NCBI GenBank assembly: GCA_025602915.1
Contig: JAHLJZ010000042.1
Coordinates: forward strand, 1 to 64,000
Direction: 5' to 3'
From: Paraphysoderma sedebokerense
Lineage: Eukaryota > Blastocladiomycota > Physodermatomycetes > Physodermatales > Physodermataceae
Length of the DNA stretch: 64,000 bases
Part shown: positions 1 to 11,573 of the stretch, in pieces
Layout of the letters: every line of letters begins with the position of its first letter
Numbering within the stretch: position 1 is the stretch's first letter
Translations under genes and position numbers: made by a program
The notes under the pieces: model-generated
Seen by the model: the letters and a program-made list of their open reading frames with translations, nothing else
Databases searched by the model: none
What the model was told of the DNA's origin: nothing

Positions 1-1072
1 CAATGCATGCTCGTATCTTTGTATTGGAATGAGCAATTGTCATTGGAAGGCTTGTAGCTCAACTAAGTGTCAGACATTCCTGCAACCGGATAGCCACTTT
101 GATAGCGGCCCTGATCATTAAGAGAGACCATTCTGTAGGGACACTCACTCGAGCAGCGGATAGCATGAAGTCCTTTGATTTAGGTTAATGTGGAGTTATT
201 AGACTATTAAGTTACTAGACTACCCACTGCCACTGACTACCCTCCTGCATCAAATCGGATTGATCACCAAAAGCAGGCCAACAACTCCTAACGGCGAACT
301 TACCACCGCATAGAAAATTAAAAATTTCATGTGAAGTAAAATGACTCATTACTCATTCATGTTCTTTTCGATTGGTTTCACTGTCTTTGGGCAATTTCAA
401 TTTGTGACCCCAAATTGCGCGAGGCGACTCTGGAACCGACAGCTGTTGGCGCCTGTAACAAAATGAAGCTGGGACACAGTATGGCCCGGATACAAAATCG
501 TAACAAAAATGGATGTTCCAGGGTTTCGGCTTTGACTGATCAGAGACAACATACTTGGGACAGTCCATCTGTGTTCTAACTCGATACAGATTTCTGCTCT
601 TACTCACACGACGAAAGAATGGTTGGAGTGCATCATGTTTGTGCGGCAGGGCGAATGCAGGGATCCAGCTGAATGGATAAAGAATACTGATCTATATGGA
701 TTATGGGGAGCATCGACGGCATAACATGATATTTTATCCGTGGTATGGATTTAGAAGAAGGAAGTGCGCTGTCGAACAAACGAGATCTCAGATCCGACAA
801 CAATGGGTACGCAGAGATTCCATCTCCGATTTCCCATTGCTTCTTCGAGCCAATCGCAAATTATAGTTACATACTCCACGTCTCTAACTCTAACTCTAAT
901 CCGAATCTAAATCCAATCTTGATTTTTTATCAGACATCAGTTGAATCCATTTATCTATACATCGGTACATTCTTTCAAGTTGTTTTCAGAAGTATTCACA
1001 TTCGCTGTTTTGTTTATCGCACGTCGACAAAGTTGGTACTCCCACGACATTTTCATTCCGGCGATAAAGTAA
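1..1072. other. intergenic / 5' flank of the histidine kinase
   Basis: No gene is convincingly supported here. Short open stretches occur on both strands, but none has a recognisable domain or a good start. The stretch at about 353-607 on the minus strand opens with GTG rather than ATG. The last 300 bases or so are probably promoter and leader of the histidine kinase that starts at 1073. Confidence 0.4.
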
Positions 1073-4000
1073 ATGTCAGCAAATACGGCTACTCTCGGCC
1101 AATTCAATGATTTTGTCATCAGATTCACCACTTCTTTCGCTGCCATCTTCGTGCTGCTCTTCTCATGCGTCCTTCTCGGCGTCAACACACCAACATCCAA
1201 AAGATGGTCCAGACCCTTCAATTTAGCTTTTTCGCTCCTTCTAATTGGGATACTATACTTCTTCACAAATGCCATGGTATTTTATTACAGATTCCCTATA
1301 AGCGCTGATCCTGAAAGCCGTTTTGGCTTTCAAGTCGCTACTGGGATCTTTTCCAACTTGTTCTTGCTCATTGGCGAAATATCTCTAGCATGGATGATAA
1401 AAAGGATTTACCCTCCTCGGAAATTCCGTATCATTCTCCCCATCATAATTTTCTTCATCGCGTTACGTCTATCTTTTGCTCTGTGGTTCTTGATTGACTT
1501 CCTCATAACAGGAACTACCCAGCAAGTCGTGGGAATTGTGTTTTCCGTTCTGGTGATGGTGAATTGCGTCGTGTTCTCGAGCCTCTTCATTTATCCTTAT
1601 CGACGCAAACTAAGAAATGCAGTACACACGAATCAATTTCTCCAAACTGTTTTAGCATTTAGCATTCGAAATGCAATTATTCCGACCATTCTCGTCATAT
1701 TTCCAATCGTGACCCTCCTGTTACCCAAATCCGATTTGGTGACCATCCTCGATACCCTGGCAATTTTCCTTTTCAGAGTGGCTTACGGTACACTTATCGC
1801 ATACTCGCTTTACCTTATCAATTCCGGGCAAGATAAAAGTAACAATAACACATCCAATGGTACACTGAATACGAATACGTTTCACCATATACAGCAGATT
1901 CAATTGAATCTGGTCAGTTCATTCGGTGTGGAACGAAGAACCGAAACCATCATCGAAAATTTCTTATCAAAAGTGTATGACATGTATGGTGGTGATATGG
2001 GATACTTTGTTGAAAGAAACAGATTCGGACAGATGGCTGTGATTTGTGGATTTTCGTTCGACAAAGATGACAGTGGTGTAAATGTTTGCGTATTTCACTT
2101 GGACGATTCAACTGAAGAATCGGATATACCCAAAGCGGCTTTGGAATATGCCTTGTCATTTAGAGAAGTAAACGTTACGGATTTTACAATGGATACAAAA
2201 GAGAATTCGTTGTCAGAGTATTTAGGAAGTAGAGTGGATTTGCTAGATTCTGTTTTGATTTTACCAGTAGCATCCCCGGGATCGCCTAAGCGGAAGATAC
2301 TTTACATTGAACGGTTCGCATTCTTTTTTTTTCCTCAAGTTTTCTTTTCCTCTCAATAATAAATTTTTGATTCTTGCTCATGTAGTCATCAGATGTTCAA
2401 TTCTTCCAATCAGTCGGTTGATTCTTTCGCGTTGGAACTTTTGGCCCAACAATTTGCTACGTCCCTTGAATGTGCGAGGTTGGTCTTTTCGATAACTTTG
2501 ATACCATTCCTCATAAATCATACTAAGACCTGATGAATTTCTACCAGGCTGTTTGGAGAACTTGAGTCTGAGAAACGCGAGCTTGACAAAAAAGTCAAAG
2601 AACGTACAAGAGAATTGGAATGTAAAAATCGGTTATTAGAAAAAGCAAAAGATGAGGCTCTCAAGGCAGCATCCGCAAAATCCGTGTTTCTCTCGAACAT
2701 GAGCCACGAGAGTAAGTCGAAATTACTTGGATTCATACAAAACCCAAACAATGGCAGATAACTTGTTTATATGTATCAGTACGAACGCCGATATCACAGG
2801 CGATCACTGCTGCGCAATTACTAGCGGAAACTAATTTAACTCCGGAAGGCAAAGAATACGCCAGCATCATCATCAATTCAGGTCAACTATTATTATCTTT
2901 AGTGGTTCGTAATTCTATCAACCCATGTTGCTTTCCTTTTGTGTCTAAATTTATCGACCTACTAGAACGATATCCTCGATTCGTCTAAACTCGAGAACGA
3001 TAAAGTCGTACTCGAAACCATTCAGTTTGATTTATTCCACACTATACAAATTAGTGTCGATGCTTTCACAGTCGACAAAGATGTCCGAATAGCGTACTAC
3101 ATTCCACGCGATTTTAATCACGTTGTACTCGGTGATGGTATGCATACGAACTCACTTTATTTATCCAAACTGGATGGAAACCAGGATGGACGAAATGAAT
3201 TAACAGCTAAAGTATCGTAGGCACAAGGATACGACAAATTATAACCAATTTGGTGTCTAATAGTATAAAATTTACCGAAAGTGGTTATGTGTTGGTGTAT
3301 CTTACGTCAACTCGGATATCACAAGAAACTGTTGAAGTAGATTTTAAAGTCATTGGTAAGTTTTAGTCTTTTTCATGTCTTGGTTACGAGTTGGGACATT
3401 GACAGTATTGGGTTTCGTTTGGATTCCGTTTGGTAGATACTGGTATTGGGATTGCCAAGGAGAAACAAAGTCGGATATTTGAACGTTTCGAACAAGAGAA
3501 TGAATCGATTACGAGGAACCATGGCGGGACCGGATTAGGGTTGAGTATTTGCAGAGGTACCGTTCAATCTTTCTGGCACAGGTATTGTTTACCTCCTATC
3601 TAACGTTTTGGGTGGTGGTCTCCAGATCTTTGTACCCTCATGGGATCCGAAATTACTGTCCATTCTGAATTGGGACACGGTTCAACCTTTGAATTCAAAA
3701 TACAATTTAAACTTCCGCCGACAAAGTCTTTATCATCTCCATCTGATTTAATTCATGTTTTAAAATCTTCACCAAAGATTTTACTCCTCGAGGATGCCCG
3801 ATACATTTACAACTCAAAATCGATCCTACAACACCAACTCGAAACACTCGGCTCGGTTCCGTATCGTGTACCGTTTTCTGAGGTCTCTGGTGTTGCGGAT
3901 GTACCGACTGATATGATCGTTATGGACGTTACAACTTTTGATGAATCCCGTTTACTATCATTCTTAAACACCTTGATGTCTGTCTTTTCTAAATCTCGAA

Positions 4001-5002
4001 TTCCGGTTCTACTCATTTGCACCGCACCCCAAAGACATCTCGTTCAATCTGACTCGACATCTTTACGATTCTCAACGAACTTACACATTTTATCTCACCC
4101 GTACAAACAATCTTTATTGTACCGGGTTATCAAGAAACTATTGGATACACCAACTGTGACTGAACCGTCTAACCATGGGATACAATCACCGGTAATAGAT
4201 GAGTCTGTCCGTGAGAATCAGTTAGATAAACCGTTGAGTATTTTGTTGGCAGAAGATAACTTGTACGTTTTGTTCCATTTCATCCTGTCGGTTCCTTTTT
4301 TTTCCTTGCTTTTTGGTTCAATGATATTATAGTCTCAATTAACTTTTTACTAATTTGTCTTGTTGGTTACCAACTTACCAGGGTGAATCAAAAAGTGTTT
4401 ACAACCGTGTTGAGTAAACTCGGATATCAAACTGATGTCGCCGAGAATGGTCAAATAGCGGTAGACATGGTGAAACGAAAACATTACGATTTAATTTTCA
4501 TGGATATGAGAATGCCAGTGATGGTATCTATCAGTTTTACTGATCTTTACTCCACATGATTTTCTCTGACACTTTTGATTTACAAAAAAGGGTGGCATCG
4601 AATCAACACAGAATATCCGGTCGTATTATGACACTAAGACGGACAAGATGTATGAGAGGGTACAAGAATTGGGGATACCTTCCGCTCAGTCTGATGATAA
4701 TTTATTGAACGTGACTTGGTCGCAGGAGGGTCAAGAAACGCCTTTGGTACCGTTTATTGTCGGGTTAAGGTACGCAGATGGGTGTCTTTTTTGCTCTTTT
4801 TCTTTGGCCAAAGCTGATCTTTTCTCTCTCTTTTTCTTTTTTCTATTTAATTTGTGTTAAATTCTCAAGTGCCGATGCGTTGTCCGAGAATAAACAAGAA
4901 AGTTTGACGTGCGGTATGAACATGTACCTCTCTAAACCAGTGTCAAAGGACATACTCTACCAAGTTTTACAAACTGTAGCGAAAACAGTCTCAGAAGGAT
5001 GA
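1073..5002 (+). CDS. seven-TM hybrid histidine kinase (GAF-like, HisKA, HATPase, receiver)
   Basis: Membrane sensor hybrid kinase expected to autophosphorylate on His and pass phosphate to its own receiver Asp, then to an Hpt protein. I read eleven exons: 1073-2338, 2393-2478, 2548-2711, 2780-2904, 2966-3137, 3221-3355, 3437-3556, 3626-4262, 4382-4523, 4591-4769 and 4870-5002, giving 1052 aa. Residues 1-250 hold about seven hydrophobic helices. A GAF-like region (about 265-420) and a short coiled coil ([18 protein letters not shown]) follow. The dimerisation box reads NMSHEIRTP, with the phospho-accepting His, and spans a splice junction. The ATPase part shows an N-box ([10 protein letters not shown]), G1 (DTGIGI) and G2 (GGTGLGLSI). 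A degenerate receiver-like segment is followed by a canonical receiver with AEDN, FMDMRMP, LSADAL and SKPVS. The exon 1 to exon 2 junction (FFFPQ/MFNSS) is the least certain. Family call is firm; the ligand is unknown. Confidence 0.9.
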
Positions 5003-6131
5003 CGACATGGGACACAGTACATCAACATATTTTCCGTTCAATTTTCCGGTTTTTACTTGCCTGATTTTTATCGTTCCATCGTGTTAATTTGTAAATTCTG
5101 TTTATTTATTCGACTTTCCAGTCACTTTTTTTGCGTGTATCGCGATTCTGATTCTGACTTTTGATGCTAATGATAATCCAGAATTCAACTTGTATAAATT
5201 GCTGTTGTAGATACTTGTATATTTTTCAATTGAGACATTTTTGGTTGTTAAGTTTGTGAACCCGTGATTCAATTTTGTTACATGTAAATTTTTGGACTTG
5301 GAAAATTTGGTTGTCATGTTTGTAAACCCGTGATTCAAATTTGCAATATTCTAAACTATGATTAATCCGTTTGGTTGGTTTGGGGATTTGTAGATGACGG
5401 TAGAGTGTATAATAAACGAAATTGTTGTGTGTGGACCGTGGATTTACTGTTCATTTTCAAAGCACAGATCCAACAGCGTATTCAGTCGCTGGGGCGCCGT
5501 GCATCGCCGTATGAATGACGCTGCTCGGATTGAGCTGAAATTTTGAAAATGACGACAGTATGTTTAGGGCCTTAGTCTTTTTCAGCCAGGCGAAACTAGA
5601 TTGAAGGAATTTGGAATTTTCAATCATGAGGCCGTGGCAAAAGTGGGCAACTATCGATCATTAGCGGCGGTTAGATCACGGGTGTAGTATTTATTTGCAG
5701 AGAGTGGAGTGTAGAGAGAGGGAATGGCGGAGAGTGTATGGAGGCAGTCTATTGGAGGACAGGGGATGACGTCAGCCAGAGGACATGCTGCGTGTGGGGT
5801 ATGGGTGTAATATTCCAAGAGAGTGCCGTGGTATCGTAGTGTGCTATTCCAAGTGCCGTTTCAGAGATGCGAGGGAGGGCCGCGCGGTGGGGGAATGGCG
5901 CGCGTTGATTGGGTGGATCGGGCGTTCCCTCTTGCGAATTCCGTTTGATTCCCCAGGCAGCCGGCAGATGGAGTGAACTGCACTGCACTGAATAGTGAAT
6001 ACAGACTGATTAGACGGACCATAGACTACTACCACTGCTACTACCACTACTACCACTGCTACTACCACTACTACCACTACTGCTACTGCTACCACTAGAG
6101 TAGATTAGACTACAGTCCACCGCCAGCATCG
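5003..6131. other. intergenic region and 5' leader
   Basis: This is 3' flank of the kinase followed by promoter and leader of the gene at 6132. I see no supported coding exon. It contains a trinucleotide-rich microsatellite at 6024-6097, listed separately. The AT-rich part at 5200-5400 holds two near-copies of a phrase around 'gtgattcaa' (about 5264-5340) without further structure. Confidence 0.5.
6024..6097 (+). repeat. CTA/CCA/CTG trinucleotide microsatellite
   Basis: A 74-base run made almost entirely of the triplets act, acc and gct ends 35 bases before the start codon of the 887-aa gene. It would be transcribed in that gene's leader if transcription starts upstream. Repeat number is likely to vary between strains (inference). 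Confidence 0.85.
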
Positions 6132-8795
6132 ATGATGCCCTCCTTCTCTCCTCGGCGGTGGGTCTCGCTCTCGCCCCTGCTACTGCTGCTGCTGCTCTCG
6201 CTTGCCCACGCCCACGCCCAACAACACAACAACACCACCACCACATCCACCTCCACCTCCACCAACAGCACAAGACGAGGCGGTCTCGCTGGATCTCTCG
6301 GAAACGTCGCCCCTGATGCATTTGTGAGCTTCCCTCTCAATACTCCTCGCTCAGCGTCCTCGTCGTCCTCACAGAGTACGCCACCCTCCAACTCTCGAAA
6401 TCCCGTTACACAAACACCAAACCCTTCTCGGATACAATCTAATCCATCAAATTCAAATTCAAATTCCTTGTCTTTTTCACAGTCCTCCTTTCTCTCTTTC
6501 GAAACCGCCACTCCCACTCCTTCCTCGTCATCGTCATCTTCCCAATCCTCGCAATCTTTGCAATCATCGAGTTTTCAAAAATCCGCTCTCTCTCCGACAC
6601 CCTCGCCTGACAGCTCTTCGATAGTACCTGCTACTTCGACCTTTGATTCAATCACCACCACATCTTCGCCATCTCTCCCGTCTTCGACACCCGAAAGCTC
6701 TGCACACCACCTGTCAAATTCGGCTGTCCATTCAAACCTCACGAGCACACCATTCAACATCTCCTCCACTCCAGCACCCACCAACACTTCAGCGACGTCA
6801 GTCTCACCCCTCTCTGCCTCCAACCCTATAACGACCCCATTCTCGTCCGCCGCCTCTGCTACACCTATCCCTGTACCGATACACCGCAGCCCTTCCTCCA
6901 CCAACAAAGTGAAAAATGGCAACAACAGTCATCCCGATGAACCCTTGACCCAAGTCGAACCGGCCGACCCCGATAGCCCTTATGCCCCGCCAAAGAAAAC
7001 AACAGTCATCTTTGTCAGCATCATCGGTTCTGCCGTCATGCTCCTCGGTGGAATGGCACTGATATTGGTCAGACGTTCCAGTGATGATTGGAAGGTACCC
7101 TTGATCATGGCAGAGTTGGGCAAGTCGGACGGCAACGACAAGGGTGGACCCAATAATGGCAGAGATGGATCTAGACATGACACGCAACCAGATTTACCTC
7201 CCTCCTTGGTTCATAAAATCCTCAAAGAATCCGGTCAGTTGGACAATTCCGTCGCTCCGCGAAGGAAGAGTTTGATCACTCGGATGTTTGGATTTTCCTT
7301 GCTACAGAATTTACAAGGTGGTTTATTGCCCTATCATTCGGATCCCAAGCCAACAGATCCTTCACAGAAAACCCACCAACTCAACCATCAGCCGTCCCTC
7401 GATTCAATCTCTACTCGTATCAAATCGGAATCCGAACCAGACACGATGGCCACCAGCCGAGCAAACAAGTACCGTTCTTCAAGAACGAATAGCGGGATGG
7501 AATCGCGATTATGGAAAGCATGGAAACGAGTCAAGAAAAATCATGTTGGAGACCACCCGGACAACGACCCTCAAGATGAGCACGATCTGTCAGCCGAGGC
7601 CGTGGAACTGCCGACAATGCACCGTTATTCCCCCGATGCCGCCTTTGACATGGATCGTATCGACGTCTTGTCTATCGCTACTGACTCTACCGGCGTCACC
7701 TCGACTGCATCTAACCGTCCAAATGAATACGGCGTGCGAGAAAACAGACATGGTCGAAAGCTGACGCCTAGCATGAGTATTTCTAATTGTGGTCTCAGCA
7801 GTGATGACGAAGAGGGTTCAGTCTTGCGTCAAATCAAGGAAAAGTTCGGAGTGGATCTCGGAGATGGCTTGGATACGCGCGATCGACATTTGAGTCGAAA
7901 GAGTGAAGGATTGGTGGTTTTTGCCGGAATGGACTTGCAGACGGTCGAAACTCCGACTCCTTTACGTTATCGTGACTCCGCTTCCTCCTACGGATTCGGA
8001 TCGATCGACCACGACATTCGACAAGGACAATCAAGTTATCAGAGTAGATCAAGTGATGATAGCTGTACGATGCGACTCGATGTCGACATTGTCAGTGAGG
8101 AACGCATCGATCCGCTCAATGAAAAGCCTAGACCAATTTCGATGTCGTCTATTTCTTCCATGGAATCCGCCGGATCCTTTGTTTCCGAACACTCTTATAT
8201 CACCGACTCTGAGTTCTCGCCATCGTCAGCTTCTGAAGACGAATTAGGATACGAAATGGACTCTGACGTTGATCTTGATCTCGGCGAATCAAACATGACC
8301 AACAGTTTCCAATTTCATCGATCATCCCTCCATTTACGATCATTACCACCACCGCCTCCTTTCCCCGTTATCTTTAGCGACTTGAAGACCCCAGAAACCC
8401 AAGTCCCCGTGTTCCTCGATACTTTACCTGTTTCCCCGACTTCGTTCGAAGTTTCTCCTGTTTCGCCTAAATCACCCATTTCACCTTTCTCTTCATTATC
8501 GGCTGCCAATTCGTTTGTCAGAATTGAAACAAGCGGAACCGACACAGAATTAGACGGTGAATTAGGATGGAATCAACGCGGTAGATTAAAATCTAGATTG
8601 GACGATATTAGACGAGATAAAGTTAGATCTAGAATCTTAAACCACTCAGGCAACCACGGAAACGACCACGTTGAAACGAGGGAAACTGAAGTGAATTTAG
8701 AAGTAGAATGGAATGGAGAAAAGGAAAAGGAAAAAGAGTTGGTTCCATTCGTGAGTCGAAGTTTACCTAGGAACGTGATACCCCGACGGTTTTAG
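6132..8795 (+). CDS. single-pass membrane protein with Ser/Thr-rich ectodomain and long cytoplasmic tail
   Basis: An intronless 887-codon frame. Residues 1-29 look like a secretory signal peptide: two Arg, then a leucine run, ending near AHAHAQQ. Residues 30 to about 285 are low-complexity Ser/Thr/Pro/Asn, typical of a heavily O-mannosylated wall-spanning stalk. One hydrophobic helix (TVIFVSIIGSAVMLLGG onward, about residues 291-313) ends in RRSS, a stop-transfer signal. The tail of about 570 residues is charged, rich in Ser and acidic clusters, and has a proline stretch (LPPPPPFPV) that could bind SH3 or similar domains. The topology resembles fungal wall-stress sensors of the Mid2/Wsc type, but I see no Cys-rich WSC domain and the tail is much longer than in those families. 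Membrane topology is well supported; function is inference and no family is recognised. Confidence 0.75.
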   Translation: MMPSFSPRRWVSLSPLLLLLLLSLAHAHAQQHNNTTTTSTSTSTNSTRRGGLAGSLGNVAPDAFVSFPLNTPRSASSSSSQSTPPSNSRNPVTQTPNPSRIQSNPSNSNSNSLSFSQSSFLSFETATPTPSSSSSSSQSSQSLQSSSFQKSALSPTPSPDSSSIVPATSTFDSITTTSSPSLPSSTPESSAHHLSNSAVHSNLTSTPFNISSTPAPTNTSATSVSPLSASNPITTPFSSAASATPIPVPIHRSPSSTNKVKNGNNSHPDEPLTQVEPADPDSPYAPPKKTTVIFVSIIGSAVMLLGGMALILVRRSSDDWKVPLIMAELGKSDGNDKGGPNNGRDGSRHDTQPDLPPSLVHKILKESGQLDNSVAPRRKSLITRMFGFSLLQNLQGGLLPYHSDPKPTDPSQKTHQLNHQPSLDSISTRIKSESEPDTMATSRANKYRSSRTNSGMESRLWKAWKRVKKNHVGDHPDNDPQDEHDLSAEAVELPTMHRYSPDAAFDMDRIDVLSIATDSTGVTSTASNRPNEYGVRENRHGRKLTPSMSISNCGLSSDDEEGSVLRQIKEKFGVDLGDGLDTRDRHLSRKSEGLVVFAGMDLQTVETPTPLRYRDSASSYGFGSIDHDIRQGQSSYQSRSSDDSCTMRLDVDIVSEERIDPLNEKPRPISMSSISSMESAGSFVSEHSYITDSEFSPSSASEDELGYEMDSDVDLDLGESNMTNSFQFHRSSLHLRSLPPPPPFPVIFSDLKTPETQVPVFLDTLPVSPTSFEVSPVSPKSPISPFSSLSAANSFVRIETSGTDTELDGELGWNQRGRLKSRLDDIRRDKVRSRILNHSGNHGNDHVETRETEVNLEVEWNGEKEKEKELVPFVSRSLPRNVIPRRF

Positions 8796-9378
8796 AGACT
8801 CTGTTTTTTCGTTACCCCCTTTTACTTTCATTCTTTTCAATTTTTCAATTTTTTGCTTTTTTTTTTTTTTCAAAACTTAATATCCTAGATCAATTGATTA
8901 CCCATTTTACCATCGATACCATTTTTTTCCCCCCTTTTCTTTTCCTTTATTCCCTTTGTTCCCCTTATTACCCTGTTGGTATTCATATTCGAAATGACCA
9001 TTCCACTCATTTTCCTTTGTGACAAGGGATAACCGCATAACCATGACAGTACGTTAGATTAGATAAACTGTACGAATAGAAACGAAAAAACAAAACTTTT
9101 AAAACTTTAGAAATAGACGGATCAAACAAGCAAATTGTAAAATGTAAATCAGTAATAGATTTTTTTTTCTTGATGTGTCTGTCTGGATTATCGTCTGTCT
9201 TTTTGTAATATTGTAGTAAAAAAAAGGGAAATTATTCATAATCATCATTCATTGTTTGAGTTTAATCACCACAAAACAGTAACTTATTAATTCCTGGTAC
9301 TTTCAACAATTATACATAATATACACTCAAATACACATAAATCATTACATAACACTGAAAAAAAAAACCAAAAATGAT
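8796..9378. other. 3' flank, T-rich
   Basis: Begins with long pyrimidine runs after the 887-aa gene, consistent with a 3' UTR and polyadenylation region. No coding sequence is seen. It ends at the tRNA-Phe gene on the minus strand, whose T-run terminator corresponds to the A-run at about 9359-9375. Confidence 0.5.
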
Positions 9379-9451
9379 TGTCGTCTCCGTGGATTGAACA
9401 CGGGGCCTTCAGATCTTCAGTCTGACGCTCTCCCAGCTGAGCTAAGACGAC
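9379..9451 (-). tRNA. tRNA-Phe (anticodon GAA), intronless
   Basis: Read on the minus strand this folds as a complete cloverleaf. The acceptor stem GTCGTCT pairs perfectly with AGACGAC, and the discriminator is A. The D arm is GCTC...GAGC. The anticodon stem TCAGA/TCTGA encloses loop CTGAAGA, so the anticodon is GAA. The T stem CCGTG/CACGG encloses TTCAATC. The box A-like TAGCTCAGCTGG and box B-like GTTCAATCC are intact, and a T-run follows downstream. It has 73 nt including the discriminator. A near-identical second gene lies at 36948. Confidence 0.95.
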
Positions 9452-9929
9452 TGTGATATCTCCATTTACAATTTTTGTGTCATAATCCCATTGGTTATTA
9501 ATTATTAATGAATTCAAAAATAATTGTGTGTTATTACGTATTTATCATTAAAAGTGATGGTACGTGGTATGCCCGAACCCACAAAAGGTAACGCATAATT
9601 TGTTTCAAGGTTTCAATAACGTTTATGGAAGTCCCGATCATTTGAGTGAGTATTTTGGTTTATTTTGGTACAGTTGGTACAAATTTTATAATCACTCAAT
9701 TACTGATGGGTTTTATGATTGTTATGAATGTTATGAATTTTTATAGTTTCTTTCTGGAAGAATTGGTGCCGGGAAGGTGTCTGTGGAGACTTGTTGTTTG
9801 GGATTGGTATTTTGAATAGATTGAACTTGAGGGTTGAAGTTGATTATTGAAATGTAGTGTTGAATGTGGAGGGTGAAGATCTGGAGACTAGAGGGATTGT
9901 GATTTTGGGTTTGGGTTATTTGTGTTTAG
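9452..9929. other. intergenic
   Basis: TG-rich and AT-rich sequence between the tRNA and the 3' end of the Dap1-like gene on the minus strand. No coding signal was found. The part next to 9930 is probably the 3' UTR of that gene. Confidence 0.4.
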
Positions 9930-10686
9930 TTAATTTTGTTTTTTAGTTTTCGTTGAATCGGTTTGAATGATTTGTCCGATGACGGGGTACTTTTTGCGGT
10001 AGAATGATTCCCAGTCGTTTAACACTTTAAGCTATGTTTTAGAAATCAAAGATGTTAAACCCAATGGCCGTGTCAAAGAACGGTTTAAAAAGTGAAGACA
10101 ATCCAAAAGATAAAAAGCAGAAGCAATATAATATTGAGTATAACAAAGTTACAACATACCTGAGATTCATTCAAGCCACTATAATCAGCAACACAATCTT
10201 CTTCTTTCAAACTCGACATCCCAAGGGCTTTACTCGCATCTTTCCCGGCAAAAACATGGTACCCTTGACCCGGTACATACATTGCTTTATTCTTGGTGAC
10301 ATCGAATACGGTTCCTTTGATGGCGAGGTAAACTGGGAGGTCGGGGTTTGTGCCGTTGTATTGGGAGAGTTCGGAAGGTGTGAATGATTTTAATGTCGAA
10401 TCTGAAGATGATGAGGGTTTGGATCCGGTAGTGGATTTCAAGTCGGTAGGTAAGTCACTTTGATTAATTCATAATATAGGTTTTGTCAGCTTGATTAGTT
10501 CTCAAGAATACTATGTACGTTATATAGTCCATCTAAACAACGAGCGGTTTCAGGAGCAAGATACCTCAACATATTCTTCACCGGGCGTACAACAGCAACG
10601 ACGAGAAAAAGGGCAGACAGGGAAATAGGCAGCCAAAAAGAGAGATTAGAAGATAGGTCAGACGGAATACTAAAGATAGATGACAT
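9930..10686 (-). CDS. DAP1: Dap1/PGRMC-type cytochrome b5-like heme-binding membrane protein
   Basis: Three exons on the minus strand, 10565-10686, 10160-10457 and 9930-10031, join in phase to 173 aa. The N-terminus carries one membrane helix (SFWLPISLSALFLVVAVV). After a Ser-rich linker comes the cytochrome b5-like fold of the MAPR family: FTPSELSQYNG, then VYLAIKGTVFDVTKN, YVPGQGYHVFAGKDAS and LGMSSLKEED. The last exon gives LNDWESFYRKKYPVIGQI, the usual MAPR C-terminal helix. The Tyr residues of the YxPGxGYxxFAG motif are those that coordinate or contact heme in PGRMC1. In yeast, Dap1 stabilises the P450 Erg11 of sterol synthesis. A similar ER role here is inference. The first intron could be placed slightly differently, but this choice keeps the frame. 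Confidence 0.9.
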
Positions 10687-10946
10687 CGACTTTTGTGTCG
10701 AGAGTGAGAGTAACTGGGTGTTGTGAAGATGTTGGGTACTTTGTGTGAGTGGCGAGAGAATTTGAAAGTCGGCGATTGAAGGCGGCTTGGATATGCTGAA
10801 TGAGGTGACGATTTGAGGCTGAGATAATCGTAAAGTTGGGTTATTATTATCATCAGTATTTATCTCCCTCTCTGAAATATTATTTGAAACTCATTTTATC
10901 ATTAATACGTAATCTAATGTAATTCAACAAATGCAAAAATAAAAAC

Positions 10947-11573
10947 TTAAACTATTTCTTCAATTCGGGCAGTGATCTTATTCACCCTAATTCTTTCCAT
11001 TCCACAGCCTTCGAAAAAATGCATTGGTGTGTTGCTACCGGGATGATTCCAACCACCCCACGGATGAAGACATTTCCCGCTCTGAACGTGTTGAATACTG
11101 TCACCGTTCCATTTGAATTTTTTAATTTCCGAATCGCACTGACTAGTTAACGTACACCAAAGGCGTGTCGTTTGCGGCATCGGCTCTTACAGGGGCAAAA
11201 CATTTTCCGCTAGAGACGTGTTTGATAGTTTGAGTGGCAGAGTTGTATTCAAACTGGAGTCGAGGCTCTGAGCAACCATTGTATAAAACTATATTTCGGT
11301 GTTGTCGGCGGGATTCGCTTCGCCGCCCTTAGGATGAAAACATAGTCCACTTAAACGATGCCTGATATAGAATGGTCGGCTTGTCTGGCTTGGTCTTGGT
11401 GTAGCATTGTAAGTTTCGGCCTGCTGTGTTGCAGGAGCATAAGTTTCGTATTCGCTGTCGAACTTCGCAGCAGGAGTGTAAGCACCGTATCCGCCGCTTG
11501 GCATCGCAGTTGTAAGCGAACTTGATGAGAGAGCGAGGACGCAAAGAAATAAAATGCGGGTTGAAGGAGACAT
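10947..11573 (-). pseudogene. secreted lectin-like protein with repeated SGKC.HP motifs, frame broken
   Basis: The start at 11573 encodes a signal peptide (ILFLCVLALSSSSLTTA), then a Tyr/Pro/Thr-rich linker and about three related segments that look like beta-trefoil or sugar-binding repeats: SGLCFHPKGGEANP, SGKCFAPVRAD and SGKCLHPWGGWNHPGSNTP, each followed by a 'GC' or 'QC' element. The three segments lie in different reading frames, so a single protein needs about two frame changes. No credible introns separate them. It is either a decayed host gene or affected by sequence errors. A TATA-like element sits 72 bases upstream. The family is not certain; it resembles secreted carbohydrate-binding proteins, and I see no catalytic domain. 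Confidence 0.6.

Noticed and set aside
745-1110. 121-codon frame overlapping the start of the histidine kinase
   Set aside because: No domain. It overlaps the real start at 1073 in another frame and has low-complexity Asn/Ser content; probably leader sequence.
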